From contig CAKPHH010000004.1 of assembly GCA_934157235.1 (NCBI GenBank), positions 1 to 64,000 of the forward strand: a DNA stretch of 64,000 nt. The letters are read 5' to 3'. Below, piece after piece: positions 8,270 to 17,051 of this stretch. A program made the position numbers and the translations under genes. This stretch comes from an uncultured Bacilli bacterium (GTDB taxonomy: Bacteria > Bacillota_I > Bacilli_A > RF39 > UBA660). The notes under the pieces are model-generated. The model did not search any database. It was given only the letters and a program-made list of their open reading frames with translations, and was not told the DNA's origin. Positions within the stretch are counted from its first letter, which is position 1. Each line of letters opens with the position of its first letter.

Positions 8270-8977
8270 ATGAAGCTTGAAATAATTGGTTTAACAAAGA
8301 AATATGGGGAAAAATTAGTTTTAGATGATATAAATTTTACTTTTGAAGCAGGTAAAATTTATGGATTAATTGGACGTAATGGAGCTGGTAAAACTACTTT
8401 TTTTAATTCATTAAATGCAGATATTGATATTGATGGAGGAGTATTTTATTTAGAAAATAATTATGGTAAAAATAAACTTACAACGGCAGATATTGGTTAT
8501 GTAGTATCAACACCAATTGTACCAGAGTTTTTAACAGCAAGAGAATTTTTAAGTTTCTTTTTAGAGATAAATAAAGATAAAGTTGATAAGGATAAAACAA
8601 TTGATGACTACTTTGAAATGGTTGATATAGAAAAAGGTGATCAAGATAAGTTATTAAAAGATTATTCACATGGAATGAAAAATAAAATGCAAATACTTGT
8701 TAATATTATTGCTCATCCTAAAGTTATTTTATTAGATGAGCCTTTAACGTCATTGGATGTAGTTGTTCAGGATGAAATGAAAAAATTACTAAAATCATTG
8801 AAGAAGGAACATATTATTATTTTTTCTACACATATTTTGGAAATAGCCATGGATCTATGTGACGAAATAGTCATACTTAATAATAAGAAGTTAGAACTTG
8901 TAGAAAAAGATAATTTAAATACAAAGAAATATAAAGATAAGATCATTAATAGTTTAAAGGATAGTAAAAATGTTTAA
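8270..8977 (+). CDS. ABC transporter ATP-binding protein
   Basis: Energises the membrane protein encoded next. Walker A is GRNGAGKTT (about residues 36-44), the signature is YSHGMKNKMQ (the LSGGQ variant often seen in exporter-type ATPases), Walker B is VILLDEPLTSLD, and the H-loop is FSTHILE. Its 235 residues form one nucleotide-binding domain. Its last 8 bases overlap the permease gene, which indicates translational coupling. The substrate is unknown; the family includes exporters of peptides, antibiotics or lipids. Confidence 0.88.
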   Translation: MKLEIIGLTKKYGEKLVLDDINFTFEAGKIYGLIGRNGAGKTTFFNSLNADIDIDGGVFYLENNYGKNKLTTADIGYVVSTPIVPEFLTAREFLSFFLEINKDKVDKDKTIDDYFEMVDIEKGDQDKLLKDYSHGMKNKMQILVNIIAHPKVILLDEPLTSLDVVVQDEMKKLLKSLKKEHIIIFSTHILEIAMDLCDEIVILNNKKLELVEKDNLNTKKYKDKIINSLKDSKNV

Positions 8978-10541
8978 GACACTGAAAATGGCTTTAAAAA
9001 TAGATTTAACATATGCTATTAATGCTAATATGTATTTCTTTAAAAGATTACCAATACTTAGAGATTTATTAAATGATGATGTATATAAGGGTGAAGGTTT
9101 AAAGAAGTTTGCCAGAGTATTTAGTATTTTAGTTTCAGCTTTAAGATTTATTGTATTTAGATTATTATATTTTTTAGTAATATATTTTATTAGTAGTGTT
9201 ATTAGTCCTGAGAAGATTAGTGAGACTTTTTTACATATTTATTTTATATTTACGATTATTGGAATGTTTATTAATTTTCATATTTTAAGTGCAGATACGA
9301 AGAAGTATTTTTGTATAATTTTATTTAATATGGATGCTAAAGAATTTATGAGAGCTAATTTCTTATGGGATTTAGGATTATCTTTGGTACTTAATTCTTT
9401 AGGTTTCTTAGTATTTGGATTGGCTTTAAATTATTCATTATTAGAAGCTTTTGTTTTAGTTATATTTAGTATGTTTGCTAGAGTTATTGGAGAAGCTATC
9501 AGTGTTTCTTTTTATAAGAAGAAAGGATACCTTTTAACGGCAGATTATAAAAATACATTTGTAATATTAGGAATACTATTAGCAGTTGCGGCATTACCTT
9601 TCTTTAAAGTTATCATTCCAGATACTTTTATTTATGGTGCTTGTGGAGTCTTTTTCTTAATAAGTATATTTTGTTATGAGTATTTGATGGGAATAGATGA
9701 TTATAAGTTGATGTTTAAGAAAATTAATACAGAAAAAGTAGTAATGAATTCTAGTGAAGCTGGGAGTTATGCTAGACAAGATATGGTTAAAATTAGGGAA
9801 AAAGATAAAAATATTTCCAGTGATAAGTTAGCTAATAAGAAAGGGTATGATTTATTTAATACAATTTTCTTTGAAAGACATAGAGAAATATTGATGAGAA
9901 GTTCTAAGAGGATTAGTGTTATTGCTTTTATTGCGACGCTTGTTTGTATCTTTTTAGTGATTAATAACAGAGATAGTTATACAGATATACATAATTTTAT
10001 ACTTAATAGATTAGGCTGGTTTGTTCTTATTATGTATTTTATTAATAGAGGGTCTGTTGTTACTCAAGCAATGTTTTATAATTGTGATCATGCAATGCTT
10101 ACATATAATTTTTATAGAGAAAGTGATGTTATTGTTAATTTATTTAAGAAAAGATTAGTAACAATAATTAAGATAAATTTATTACCAGCTGTAACTATAG
10201 CTTTTGGAGTTTTACTATTATTAATATTTACTGGAGGTACTAGTATTGTTAATTATATTACGATACCATTATTTATTATTATACTCAGTGTATTTTTCTC
10301 AGTACATTATTTAGTTATTTATTATTTATTACAACCTTATAATAATAAGTTAGAGATAAAGAGTTTTTCTTATACTTTTATTACAGCAGCTACTTATTTT
10401 GTATGTTATTCACTTAATTCTATTAAGATGCCATCTTTATATTTTTCGATATTTGGTTTAGAATTTACGATTTTATATATTTTAATTTCGTTAAAGTTAG
10501 TTTATAAAAAAGCTCCAGGTACATTTAAGCTTAGAAACTAG
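8970..10541 (+). CDS. ABC transporter membrane protein (exporter permease-like)
   Basis: 523 residues with roughly ten to twelve membrane segments and a hydrophilic section near residues 245-305. It overlaps the ATPase gene and is evidently its partner. I see no conserved domain name with certainty, but the layout (large polytopic permease beside a single ATPase with a YSHGM signature) is typical of two-gene ABC exporters in Bacillota. The transported molecule is not evident. No terminator is visible directly after it, but a new promoter region precedes the next gene. Confidence 0.7.
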   Translation: MFKTLKMALKIDLTYAINANMYFFKRLPILRDLLNDDVYKGEGLKKFARVFSILVSALRFIVFRLLYFLVIYFISSVISPEKISETFLHIYFIFTIIGMFINFHILSADTKKYFCIILFNMDAKEFMRANFLWDLGLSLVLNSLGFLVFGLALNYSLLEAFVLVIFSMFARVIGEAISVSFYKKKGYLLTADYKNTFVILGILLAVAALPFFKVIIPDTFIYGACGVFFLISIFCYEYLMGIDDYKLMFKKINTEKVVMNSSEAGSYARQDMVKIREKDKNISSDKLANKKGYDLFNTIFFERHREILMRSSKRISVIAFIATLVCIFLVINNRDSYTDIHNFILNRLGWFVLIMYFINRGSVVTQAMFYNCDHAMLTYNFYRESDVIVNLFKKRLVTIIKINLLPAVTIAFGVLLLLIFTGGTSIVNYITIPLFIIILSVFFSVHYLVIYYLLQPYNNKLEIKSFSYTFITAATYFVCYSLNSIKMPSLYFSIFGLEFTILYILISLKLVYKKAPGTFKLRN

Positions 10542-10606
10542 AAATTTGACAAATATTACTTAATAATATAAAATATATCTTGTATATATAGTAGAGGTGA
10601 AATTTC

Positions 10607-11287
10607 GTGAGAAAGACAAAAATTATTAGTTACCTTTTAATAATCGTAGCTGTATTAATGGTTTCTGTTGGATTACGATTACAGGAAAAAGTATCAATAA
10701 AAAGTAATGATGATCTTACTTTTTATGAAGTTAATACAAATAATATAACAGCATCTGAAAATGTGCTTAGTAAAAATGATATGTTGCAATATAGAGTTGA
10801 TAATTCTTCTATTACAGAATCAGTGATGGAAACTGCTCCAGCATCTGTTTTAGTTCCACCAAGAATTGAAGTTTTTGATGGTTTAACAATGGAAGAGTTA
10901 GCAGCTAAACTTGATAAGAATTTAGGTAATGATATTATGGGTGGAAAAGGCTATTTTATCGCATCTAATTGTATTGAAAAAGGAGTTAATCCTTATATTG
11001 CGACAGCTATTATTTTACATGAAACTGGTTGTGGTACAAAGTGTTCTAATTTAGCTAGATACTGCTACAACGTTAGTGGACAAAAAGGTAGACCTGGTTG
11101 TAATGGTGGTAGTTTTAAGAAATTTGATAGTTTAGATGAAGGAATTATGGGACTTATCAACAATTTATATAAAAACTATTATAGTGTAGGTTTAGATACT
11201 GTTGAAAAAATTGCTCCTAAGTATGCAGAAGGTAATACTTGGGCTGGTAAAATTAATTATTTTGTTAATAAAATAAAAAATAGCTAA
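10607..11287 (+). CDS. Membrane-anchored glucosaminidase-like cell wall hydrolase
   Basis: A 226-residue protein: N-terminal membrane anchor (residues 5-23), a short linker, then a domain of about 130 residues of the glucosaminidase/lysozyme-like fold. Recognisable segments are ASNCIEKGVNPYIATAIILHETG, with the catalytic Glu in HETG, the YNVSGQKG turn and FDSLDEGIMGLINNLYKNYY. Such enzymes cut the N-acetylglucosamine link of peptidoglycan during growth or separation. Four Cys (CGTKCSN, RYC, PGC) may form disulfides. GTG start with GAGGTGA seven bases upstream. Confidence 0.8.
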   Translation: MRKTKIISYLLIIVAVLMVSVGLRLQEKVSIKSNDDLTFYEVNTNNITASENVLSKNDMLQYRVDNSSITESVMETAPASVLVPPRIEVFDGLTMEELAAKLDKNLGNDIMGGKGYFIASNCIEKGVNPYIATAIILHETGCGTKCSNLARYCYNVSGQKGRPGCNGGSFKKFDSLDEGIMGLINNLYKNYYSVGLDTVEKIAPKYAEGNTWAGKINYFVNKIKNS

Positions 11288-11352
11288 GAATTTTAGTTTT
11301 AATATTAAAGATATGAGGAGACTTATGTCTTTTTATATGGAAAGTGAAAATA

Positions 11353-12054
11353 ATGAAAGAATATTTGAAAGAGACAAAGTTACTAAATTACTCTTGCGAT
11401 ACTATTTTAAATCTTATAGATAGTAAGGGTTGGAAAAGTTTAGATGAGTTTAATAAAATAAAAGAGACATATAATTTTGTAAGAGATGAGATATTATTTG
11501 GATATAATGTTTGTGATGAAATACCTGCTTCTAAGGTTTTAGAAGATGGATATGGGCAATGTAATACTAAAGGTATTTTATTTATGGCACTTTTAAGAGC
11601 TTTAGATATACCTTGTAGAATTCATGGATTTACAATAGATAAGAAATTACAAAAAGGAGCTATGACAGGATTTATATATAATTGGGCTCCTAAAGATGTA
11701 GTTCATAGTTTTGTCGAAGTATTTTATAAGGATAAATGGTATGAGTTGGAGGGCTTTATTTTAGATAAAAAATATTTAGAGAGGCTTCAGGAAAAGTTTA
11801 GAGATTGTGATGGAGAATTTTATGGATATGGAGTTGCTGTTAAAAGTTTAAAAGATCCAGTTATTGAGTGGAATGGTAATAATACTTATATTCAAAGTGA
11901 GGGTATAAATAATGATTTTGGAGTATATGATTCTCCGGATGAGTTCTTTTTAAAGCATAAACAAAAAATGTCTAAGTTTAAGGAAGTTTTGTATAGAAAT
12001 ATCGGTAGACATTTAATGAATAGGAATGTCAATAGGATAAGAAGAGAATTATAA
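11353..12054 (+). CDS. Transglutaminase-like cysteine protease superfamily protein
   Basis: 233 residues without a signal peptide. The transglutaminase core is clear: the Cys in GYGQCNTKGILFMALLRALD, the His in VVHSFVEVFYKDKWYELE and an acidic residue in GFILDKK can make the catalytic triad. In bacteria, such small cytosolic proteins act as peptidases or amidases; the substrate is unknown. The ATG at 11353 is chosen over the GTG at 11344 because GGAAA lies nine bases upstream. A second small frame (ATG at 11324, behind GAGGAG) overlaps its start out of frame and could couple translation, though this may be chance. Confidence 0.78.
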   Translation: MKEYLKETKLLNYSCDTILNLIDSKGWKSLDEFNKIKETYNFVRDEILFGYNVCDEIPASKVLEDGYGQCNTKGILFMALLRALDIPCRIHGFTIDKKLQKGAMTGFIYNWAPKDVVHSFVEVFYKDKWYELEGFILDKKYLERLQEKFRDCDGEFYGYGVAVKSLKDPVIEWNGNNTYIQSEGINNDFGVYDSPDEFFLKHKQKMSKFKEVLYRNIGRHLMNRNVNRIRREL

Positions 12055-12080
12055 ATTATTTAGGTGATAAAAGTGTCAAT

Positions 12081-12109
12081 TTGACATATTTCAAGACATA
12101 TGATATAAT
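12081..12109 (+). promoter_or_regulatory. Promoter of the OLE RNA
   Basis: TTGACA (12081-12086), 17 bases, TATAAT (12104-12109): a perfect consensus sigma-A promoter. Predicted start near 12116-12118. One of the strongest promoters in the window, fitting an abundant RNA. Confidence 0.88.
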
Positions 12110-12116
12110 GTAGGTG

Positions 12117-12740
12117 TAATTGATGGCACATTATTCTAGTCAATTACTTTATTAGGAAGACGGGATTAAACAACCGTTATAGAGCATATCTGTGAAACCT
12201 TTGGTGTTTGCTTTATGCGCCCAGTGTAGGGTGAATGCTGAAGATGAGGAGAATGGGCGCTCGTAATGGCATACGACAAACGACCCATTATCCGTGGAGA
12301 CCTATTATTGTGATAAGCCTATACGTTTAGACTGATGGACTTGTTACGAGATAGGATAGAACCTGTATTGTGGCGAAAGTTATGTGCAGCGTAGCTTGTC
12401 TTGAGTGAGAGTATTGGGATTAAAGATCTTATTTTAATAAGTGGGCCAACTTATTTAAATACTGCTTTATGAAACTGCTCTTGCAAAAAAGAATAAATAA
12501 TAAAGTGTTGGTGGGGAAATCTCCTAGAGTGCGCTTAACATAGGATTGCAGTGGATACTAAGTGGTAATCAAGTCGTATGAATGGTGACATCATATTTAT
12601 TTCTTTAAAGGGGAACCATGTATCTGGTAACGGATACGTAGAAATAAGGGAAATCCTACTTGACCTAAGGTTCAAAGTTTACTATGTTTAGAGCCATTAG
12701 TTTTTGAAGTTTAAAATAGTATTTTTATACTATTTTTTCT
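12117..12740 (+). ncRNA. ole: OLE RNA (ornate large extremophilic RNA)
   Basis: A 620-base stretch with no reading frame, much richer in G and C than the surrounding DNA, begins at a consensus promoter and ends in a perfect terminator. It contains many locally self-complementary segments and GNRA-like loops. The next gene encodes a protein that fits OapA, the membrane partner of OLE RNA, and the length (about 610 bases in known examples) agrees. Known OLE RNAs form a membrane-bound ribonucleoprotein with OapA and help cells cope with cold, ethanol and Mg2+ stress. The identity is inferred from size, position and partner; a covariance search would be decisive. Confidence 0.85.
12713..12740 (+). 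terminator. Terminator of the OLE RNA
   Basis: Perfect 10-bp stem AAAATAGTAT/ATACTATTTT with a TTTT loop and a T run. A TATAAT box at 12742-12747 just after it may give oapA some separate transcription. Confidence 0.88.
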
Positions 12741-12759
12741 ATATAATAAGGAAGGGTAT

Positions 12760-13365
12760 ATGAATAGTAAAAAGAAATTAGAAAGAGATGAATTTCAAGA
12801 ATTAGTTGTTGAAACTAAGAAAAGAGAAAGAGTTAATAAGAAGAAAACGGATATGGGGTGGATTATTAAAATTATTTTAATAGCCTTTACTTTATCTTTT
12901 GGACTTTCTTATGTATCACAAGTAGCTTTACCAAAACTTTCTTTAATTGGGGGAGTTATCGTAACTTTACTTTTTGTAGGTATTGGTATTTTATTTGATA
13001 TTGTAGGGGTTGCGGTTACTAGTAGTGATGAAAAGGTTTTTCATTCGATGAATTCTAGAAAAGTAAAAGGTGCAGATGTAGCAGTTAAGTTTAAGAAGAA
13101 TGCTTCTAAAGTATCTAACTTTTGTTGTGATGTAGTAGGAGATGTATGTGGAATTATTTCTGGTACAGCAGCAACTACTATTGCGGTTGTTATAGCGAGT
13201 GAGTTTCATTTAAATGTATTATTTACAGGACTTACTATAGCGGCTATAGTTGCGGCTCTTACAATAGGTGGTAAGGCTTTAGGTAAAGGTTTTGCGATAA
13301 ATAAAAGTAATATCATACTTTATAAATTTGCTAAAGTGATTTCCATATTTTATAAGGTCAAGTAG
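12760..13365 (+). CDS. oapA: OLE-associated membrane protein OapA
   Basis: 201 residues with a cationic N-terminus and about four membrane segments (near 31-50, 60-85, 130-150 and 155-172). The central segment FDIVGVAVTSSDEKVFHSMNSRKVKGADVA and the following SNFCCDVVGDVCGIISGTAA match what I recall of OapA, whose fold resembles the DUF21 part of CNNM/CorC magnesium transporters. OapA binds OLE RNA and holds it at the membrane. It starts 20 bases after the OLE terminator, behind a GGAAGGG site. Both the conserved acidic residues and gene order support the call. Confidence 0.83.
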   Translation: MNSKKKLERDEFQELVVETKKRERVNKKKTDMGWIIKIILIAFTLSFGLSYVSQVALPKLSLIGGVIVTLLFVGIGILFDIVGVAVTSSDEKVFHSMNSRKVKGADVAVKFKKNASKVSNFCCDVVGDVCGIISGTAATTIAVVIASEFHLNVLFTGLTIAAIVAALTIGGKALGKGFAINKSNIILYKFAKVISIFYKVK

Positions 13366-13386
13366 TTGTACTTGCCTTATTTTTTC
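13354..13386 (+). terminator. Rho-independent terminator of oapA
   Basis: Stem AAGG(T)CAAGTA/TACTTGCCTT with one bulged base, overlapping the stop codon, followed by a T run. Confidence 0.8.
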
Positions 13387-13422
13387 TTTTATAGTAGAAT
13401 TAAAGAGCGGTGGTGAAGATGA

Positions 13423-15006
13423 ATGATACAAGTAAATAATGTTAGTTTAAAATTTGGAAAAAGAGTCTTATTTGAAGATGTTAATATAAAATTTACTAAT
13501 GGTAATTGTTATGGTTTGATTGGAGCGAATGGTTCTGGTAAATCAACTTTTTTAAAGATATTATCAGGTGAGATTGAGACAACTACTGGAGAAGTTGTTA
13601 TTTCTAAGAATGAAAGACTTTCTATTTTGAAGCAGGATCATTATCAGTTTGATGATAAGAGAGTTATTGATGTAGTTATTATGGGAAATAGTAAACTATA
13701 TGAAATAATGGAAGAGAAAAATAAGATGTATGAGCAGACTGAGTTTAGTGAAGAAGATGGTATGAAACTTGCTAATTTAGAGGCTGAATTCATGGATTTA
13801 GATGGCTGGAATGCAGAGTCTGATGCTAGTACACTTTTAAATAATTTAGGTGTTAAGGAAGAGTATCATTATGTTTTAATGGGAGAATTACCAGTAAAAC
13901 TTAGAGTTAAGGTTTTACTTGCTCAAGCCTTATTTGGAAATCCAGATATCTTACTTTTAGATGAACCTACTAATAGTTTGGATATCGAGGCTATTAAATG
14001 GTTAGAAGAGTTTTTAATTAATTTTAATAATACAGTTATTATTGTTTCACATGATAGACATTTTTTAAATAAAGTTTGTACACATATTGCGGATATTGAT
14101 TATGGTAAGATTAAACTTTATGTTGGTAACTATGATTTCTGGTATGAGTCTAGTGAATTATTACAAAAACAAATGAGAGATTCTAATAAGAAAAAAGAGG
14201 AAAAGATTAAAGAATTACAAGCCTTTATTGCGAGATTCTCAGCAAATGCTTCTAAGTCAAAACAAGCAACTTCGAGAAAGAAAATGTTAGATAAGATTCA
14301 ATTAGATGAGATTGTTCCTTCTTCTAGAAAATATCCTTATATTGATTTTAAGATTGAAAAACCAGCCGGTAAAGAAATATTAAAAGTAGAAAACTTAACT
14401 AAAGTAGTTGATGGCAAAAAGATTTTAGATAAGGTATCATTTACAATACTTAAAGGTGATAAAATTGCGATAATTGCCGATAATGATATGGTTAAGACAA
14501 CTTTATTTAATATTTTGATGGGTAAAGATAAATATGATAAAGGTAGTATTGAATGGGGTAAAACTATTGTACCTGGTTATTTACCTCAAGATAATACAGA
14601 ATACTTTGATGTTGATAAGAATATTATGGAGTGGATTGGACAATATTATGATATAAAAGATGAAACAATACTTAGAGGTTTCTTGGGTAGAATGTTATTT
14701 TCTGGGGATGATGTATTTAAGAAAGTAAATGTATTATCTGGTGGGGAAAAGATGCGTTGTATGTTATCTAAGATGATGTTAGAAGGACCTAATTTCTTAA
14801 TATTAGATGAACCTACTAACCATTTAGACTTAGAAAGTATTACATCTTTAAATAAGGGATTAATTAATTTCCAAGGTGAAGTTATATTTACTTCAAGGGA
14901 TTATGAACTTAATAGTACAGTTGCAAATAGAATAATTGAAATATTAGATGATGGAACTATTATAGATAGATGTGTTCCATATGAAGAATATATTGAGAAA
15001 AAATAA
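13423..15006 (+). CDS. ABC-F family ATPase, YkpA/YbiT-like
   Basis: A soluble protein with two ATPase domains and no membrane part; ABC-F proteins act on ribosomes. Domain 1 has Walker A GANGSGKST (34-42), Walker B ILLLDEP (176-182) and H-loop His210, but its signature reads GELPVKLRVKV in place of an LSGGEKVRV-type motif. The linker (about 245-300) contains the RFSANASKSKQATSRKK segment typical of YkpA. Domain 2 has LSGGEKMRC (438-446) and Walker B, but its Walker A is degraded (IADNDMVKTT) and the H-loop His is Arg492. All the losses fall in one of the two composite ATP sites. 527 residues, usual for the family. Confidence 0.85.
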   Translation: MIQVNNVSLKFGKRVLFEDVNIKFTNGNCYGLIGANGSGKSTFLKILSGEIETTTGEVVISKNERLSILKQDHYQFDDKRVIDVVIMGNSKLYEIMEEKNKMYEQTEFSEEDGMKLANLEAEFMDLDGWNAESDASTLLNNLGVKEEYHYVLMGELPVKLRVKVLLAQALFGNPDILLLDEPTNSLDIEAIKWLEEFLINFNNTVIIVSHDRHFLNKVCTHIADIDYGKIKLYVGNYDFWYESSELLQKQMRDSNKKKEEKIKELQAFIARFSANASKSKQATSRKKMLDKIQLDEIVPSSRKYPYIDFKIEKPAGKEILKVENLTKVVDGKKILDKVSFTILKGDKIAIIADNDMVKTTLFNILMGKDKYDKGSIEWGKTIVPGYLPQDNTEYFDVDKNIMEWIGQYYDIKDETILRGFLGRMLFSGDDVFKKVNVLSGGEKMRCMLSKMMLEGPNFLILDEPTNHLDLESITSLNKGLINFQGEVIFTSRDYELNSTVANRIIEILDDGTIIDRCVPYEEYIEKK

Positions 15007-15038
15007 AGATAAATAGTTTAGCTATTTATCTTTTTTTC
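15005..15038. terminator. Bidirectional terminator
   Basis: A 12-bp stem (15005-15016 with 15022-15033) flanked by T-rich sequence in both directions lies between the convergent ABC-F and activase genes. Confidence 0.85.
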
Positions 15039-15039
15039 T

Positions 15040-15987
15040 TTATACTTTTATTTTGCCTTTTTCACAACGATTTCCCCAAGAGTCAATTAAATGACTATTC
15101 TTTTCAATACGAATTATTTCACAGTTATTAGGACAACTTCCACAGTTTGTACTAGTTGTTTTAAAATTATCTGTTATAATGTCAAAAGAAAAGTTAATTT
15201 CAGGGGTTTCTTTAGAAAGAATGGCAACACCTAAAGCTCCCATTAGATGACCAAATTCATCAGTAATTATTTGGGTGTTTAGGATGTCTTCAAAGGCTTT
15301 CTTGACAGCGATATTTTTAGAGACACCGCCTTGGAAGATGATTGGATCTTCTATTTTTTTGCCTTTGGCAACATTATTTAGATAGTTTAGAGCAATACTT
15401 CTACAAAGACCAGCTACAATATCTTTCTTTTCATAACCTAGTTGAGCTTTATGGACTAAATCACTTTCAGCAAAAACAGTACATCTAGCAGCAATAGAAG
15501 CAGGATTTTTACTGGTTAAGGCAATTTTTCCAAAGTCTTCGATAGGAATTTCTAAGCGTTTGGCTTGACTAGTTAAGAAAGCTCCAGTACCAGCAGCACA
15601 TAAAGTATTCATTGCGTAATCAGTGACAATACCATCTTTAATTAAAATTATTTTAGAGTCCTGACCACCAATTTCAATAATTGTTCTTATATTGGGATAT
15701 TTTGAAAGAGTTCCAATAGCGTGAGCGGTTATTTCGTTTTTTATGATACTGGCATTTAAAATAGTACCGATTAGTTTTCTAGCAGAACCAGTGGTACCGA
15801 CAGAGACTATTTTTATATTTTTATCTTTTATTTGCTTTTTTAATTCTGTTAAAACTTCTTTAACGGCGTTTATTGGGTTTCCTTTTGTCCATAAATAAGC
15901 TTTAGCTAGTATTTTATTATTCTTATCGATAATTACACCTTTTGTAGATATAGATCCTATATCTATACCTAAATATCCTTTTATCAT
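15040..15987 (-). CDS. 2-hydroxyacyl-CoA dehydratase activator-like ATPase (BadF/BcrA/HgdC family)
   Basis: ASKHA-fold ATPase that in characterised relatives injects a high-energy electron into an Fe-S dehydratase. The phosphate loops GIDIGSISTKGVIID, GTTGSARKL and IEIGGQDSKI are present, as are the two Fe-S cluster Cys, in NTLCAAGTGAFL and AARCTVFAESD. The C-terminus adds a CGSCPNNC cluster motif and one more Cys. 315 residues, somewhat longer than HgdC (about 260). It overlaps the next gene upstream by four bases. No true dehydratase subunits are in the window, so its target is probably the neighbouring HgdB-like proteins. Confidence 0.85.
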   Translation of the reverse strand: MIKGYLGIDIGSISTKGVIIDKNNKILAKAYLWTKGNPINAVKEVLTELKKQIKDKNIKIVSVGTTGSARKLIGTILNASIIKNEITAHAIGTLSKYPNIRTIIEIGGQDSKIILIKDGIVTDYAMNTLCAAGTGAFLTSQAKRLEIPIEDFGKIALTSKNPASIAARCTVFAESDLVHKAQLGYEKKDIVAGLCRSIALNYLNNVAKGKKIEDPIIFQGGVSKNIAVKKAFEDILNTQIITDEFGHLMGALGVAILSKETPEINFSFDIITDNFKTTSTNCGSCPNNCEIIRIEKNSHLIDSWGNRCEKGKIKV

Positions 15988-17051
15988 TTTTTATTTCTCC
16001 TTATCTTGATTAAGTCTTCAAATGCTTCTAGTCTTGTTTTTATGCCTTCATCTGATGTTTCGACATCGTAAGAAAAGAAGAGAATAGGCATTTCATTTTC
16101 TTGACAGATTTTTTGAATAATAGGAATGGCTCCAATTTCAGGAGTACAACCAAATGGTTTAGTATGAATTATTCCATCATAAGATTTATTGATTAGTTTA
16201 ATAGTACGATAGACATTATCTAGTCCATCGGCTCCTAGAGAATATTTACAATATTTTTTAGTTACTCTTAGCATGTGTTTTTCTAGAAACTTTTTTTGCC
16301 ATAGAAGATAACTAAGATTAGTATAACGTTTTATTTCGACATGCATTTTGGCAAGATTTTTCTCGAGAAAGTAAGTAGAGAAAGGCTCCATAGCAGTATA
16401 GAGTTCACCAATGATACCTACTTTTAAACAGTCTTTTGGTTTTTGATATGGGATCTTTTTAATTTTATGTTTATATTTATAGTAATAATAGATTTGTTTA
16501 GTAATTGATTTAGTACTTTTAAAGGCTTCAAACATTTTACTTTTTTCTTTTAAATAAGAATTTTCTTTTACTTCAAATCCAATACGTTTTCTGATGATTT
16601 TATCGATTTTATCCATATTCCAAATAAAGATTAAGGTATATAGTAATTGGTGAATAAAGAAGAAAAAACTTAGGGAAGGGTTTAATTTCTTAAATTCTTT
16701 ATAGACTTTTGTTATTTTTAGTTTTCCATCTGTGATTAAATTAAAAAATTCAAATTCGTAATTTAGGTCTTTTAGAATAGTTTCAGTTACTTCAGCATAA
16801 TAACGATATCTACAACCACCTCCGGCTGTAAAAAGAATGTTGGCTCCTTTTTCTAGGGCTTCTATAAAGTTTCCTAAGTTATATTTGAAAGGAAGACAAA
16901 CTGAATCTGGTGAATATTTAGCACCTAGTTCAATAGTTTTTTTAGTAATTGGTGGAGAAGGCATAACTTTTAATTTGGTTGTTCTTTTTAGGAATGTTGA
17001 AATAGGGATGTAGTAGTCTCCTAAATGGGGAAAACTAATTATTTTTGGCAT
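15984..17051 (-). CDS. DUF2229/HgdB-like component of an acyl-CoA dehydratase activase-related system
   Basis: 355 residues that resemble the 2-hydroxyglutaryl-CoA dehydratase D-component fold. Conserved-looking Cys motifs include FTAGGGCRYRYYAEV, DSVCLPFKYNLGN and KPFGCTPEIGAIPI. In many Clostridia, related segments are fused into a single protein of about 1400 residues together with the activator ATPase; here they are separate. Its start overlaps the end of the gene upstream by 13 bases and its end overlaps the activator by four, so the three genes form a tight operon. The reaction is not known. Confidence 0.75.
   Translation of the reverse strand: MPKIISFPHLGDYYIPISTFLKRTTKLKVMPSPPITKKTIELGAKYSPDSVCLPFKYNLGNFIEALEKGANILFTAGGGCRYRYYAEVTETILKDLNYEFEFFNLITDGKLKITKVYKEFKKLNPSLSFFFFIHQLLYTLIFIWNMDKIDKIIRKRIGFEVKENSYLKEKSKMFEAFKSTKSITKQIYYYYKYKHKIKKIPYQKPKDCLKVGIIGELYTAMEPFSTYFLEKNLAKMHVEIKRYTNLSYLLWQKKFLEKHMLRVTKKYCKYSLGADGLDNVYRTIKLINKSYDGIIHTKPFGCTPEIGAIPIIQKICQENEMPILFFSYDVETSDEGIKTRLEAFEDLIKIRRNKK

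Noticed and set aside
11324..11419. Small leader peptide gene overlapping the transglutaminase start
   Set aside because: It has a fair ribosome binding site, but the product shows no recognisable features and overlaps a real gene; probably chance.
12081..12740. ROOL or GOLLD RNA instead of OLE
   Set aside because: Those large RNAs are usually tied to phages and tRNA arrays. Here the size, lone promoter and adjacent OapA-like gene favour OLE.
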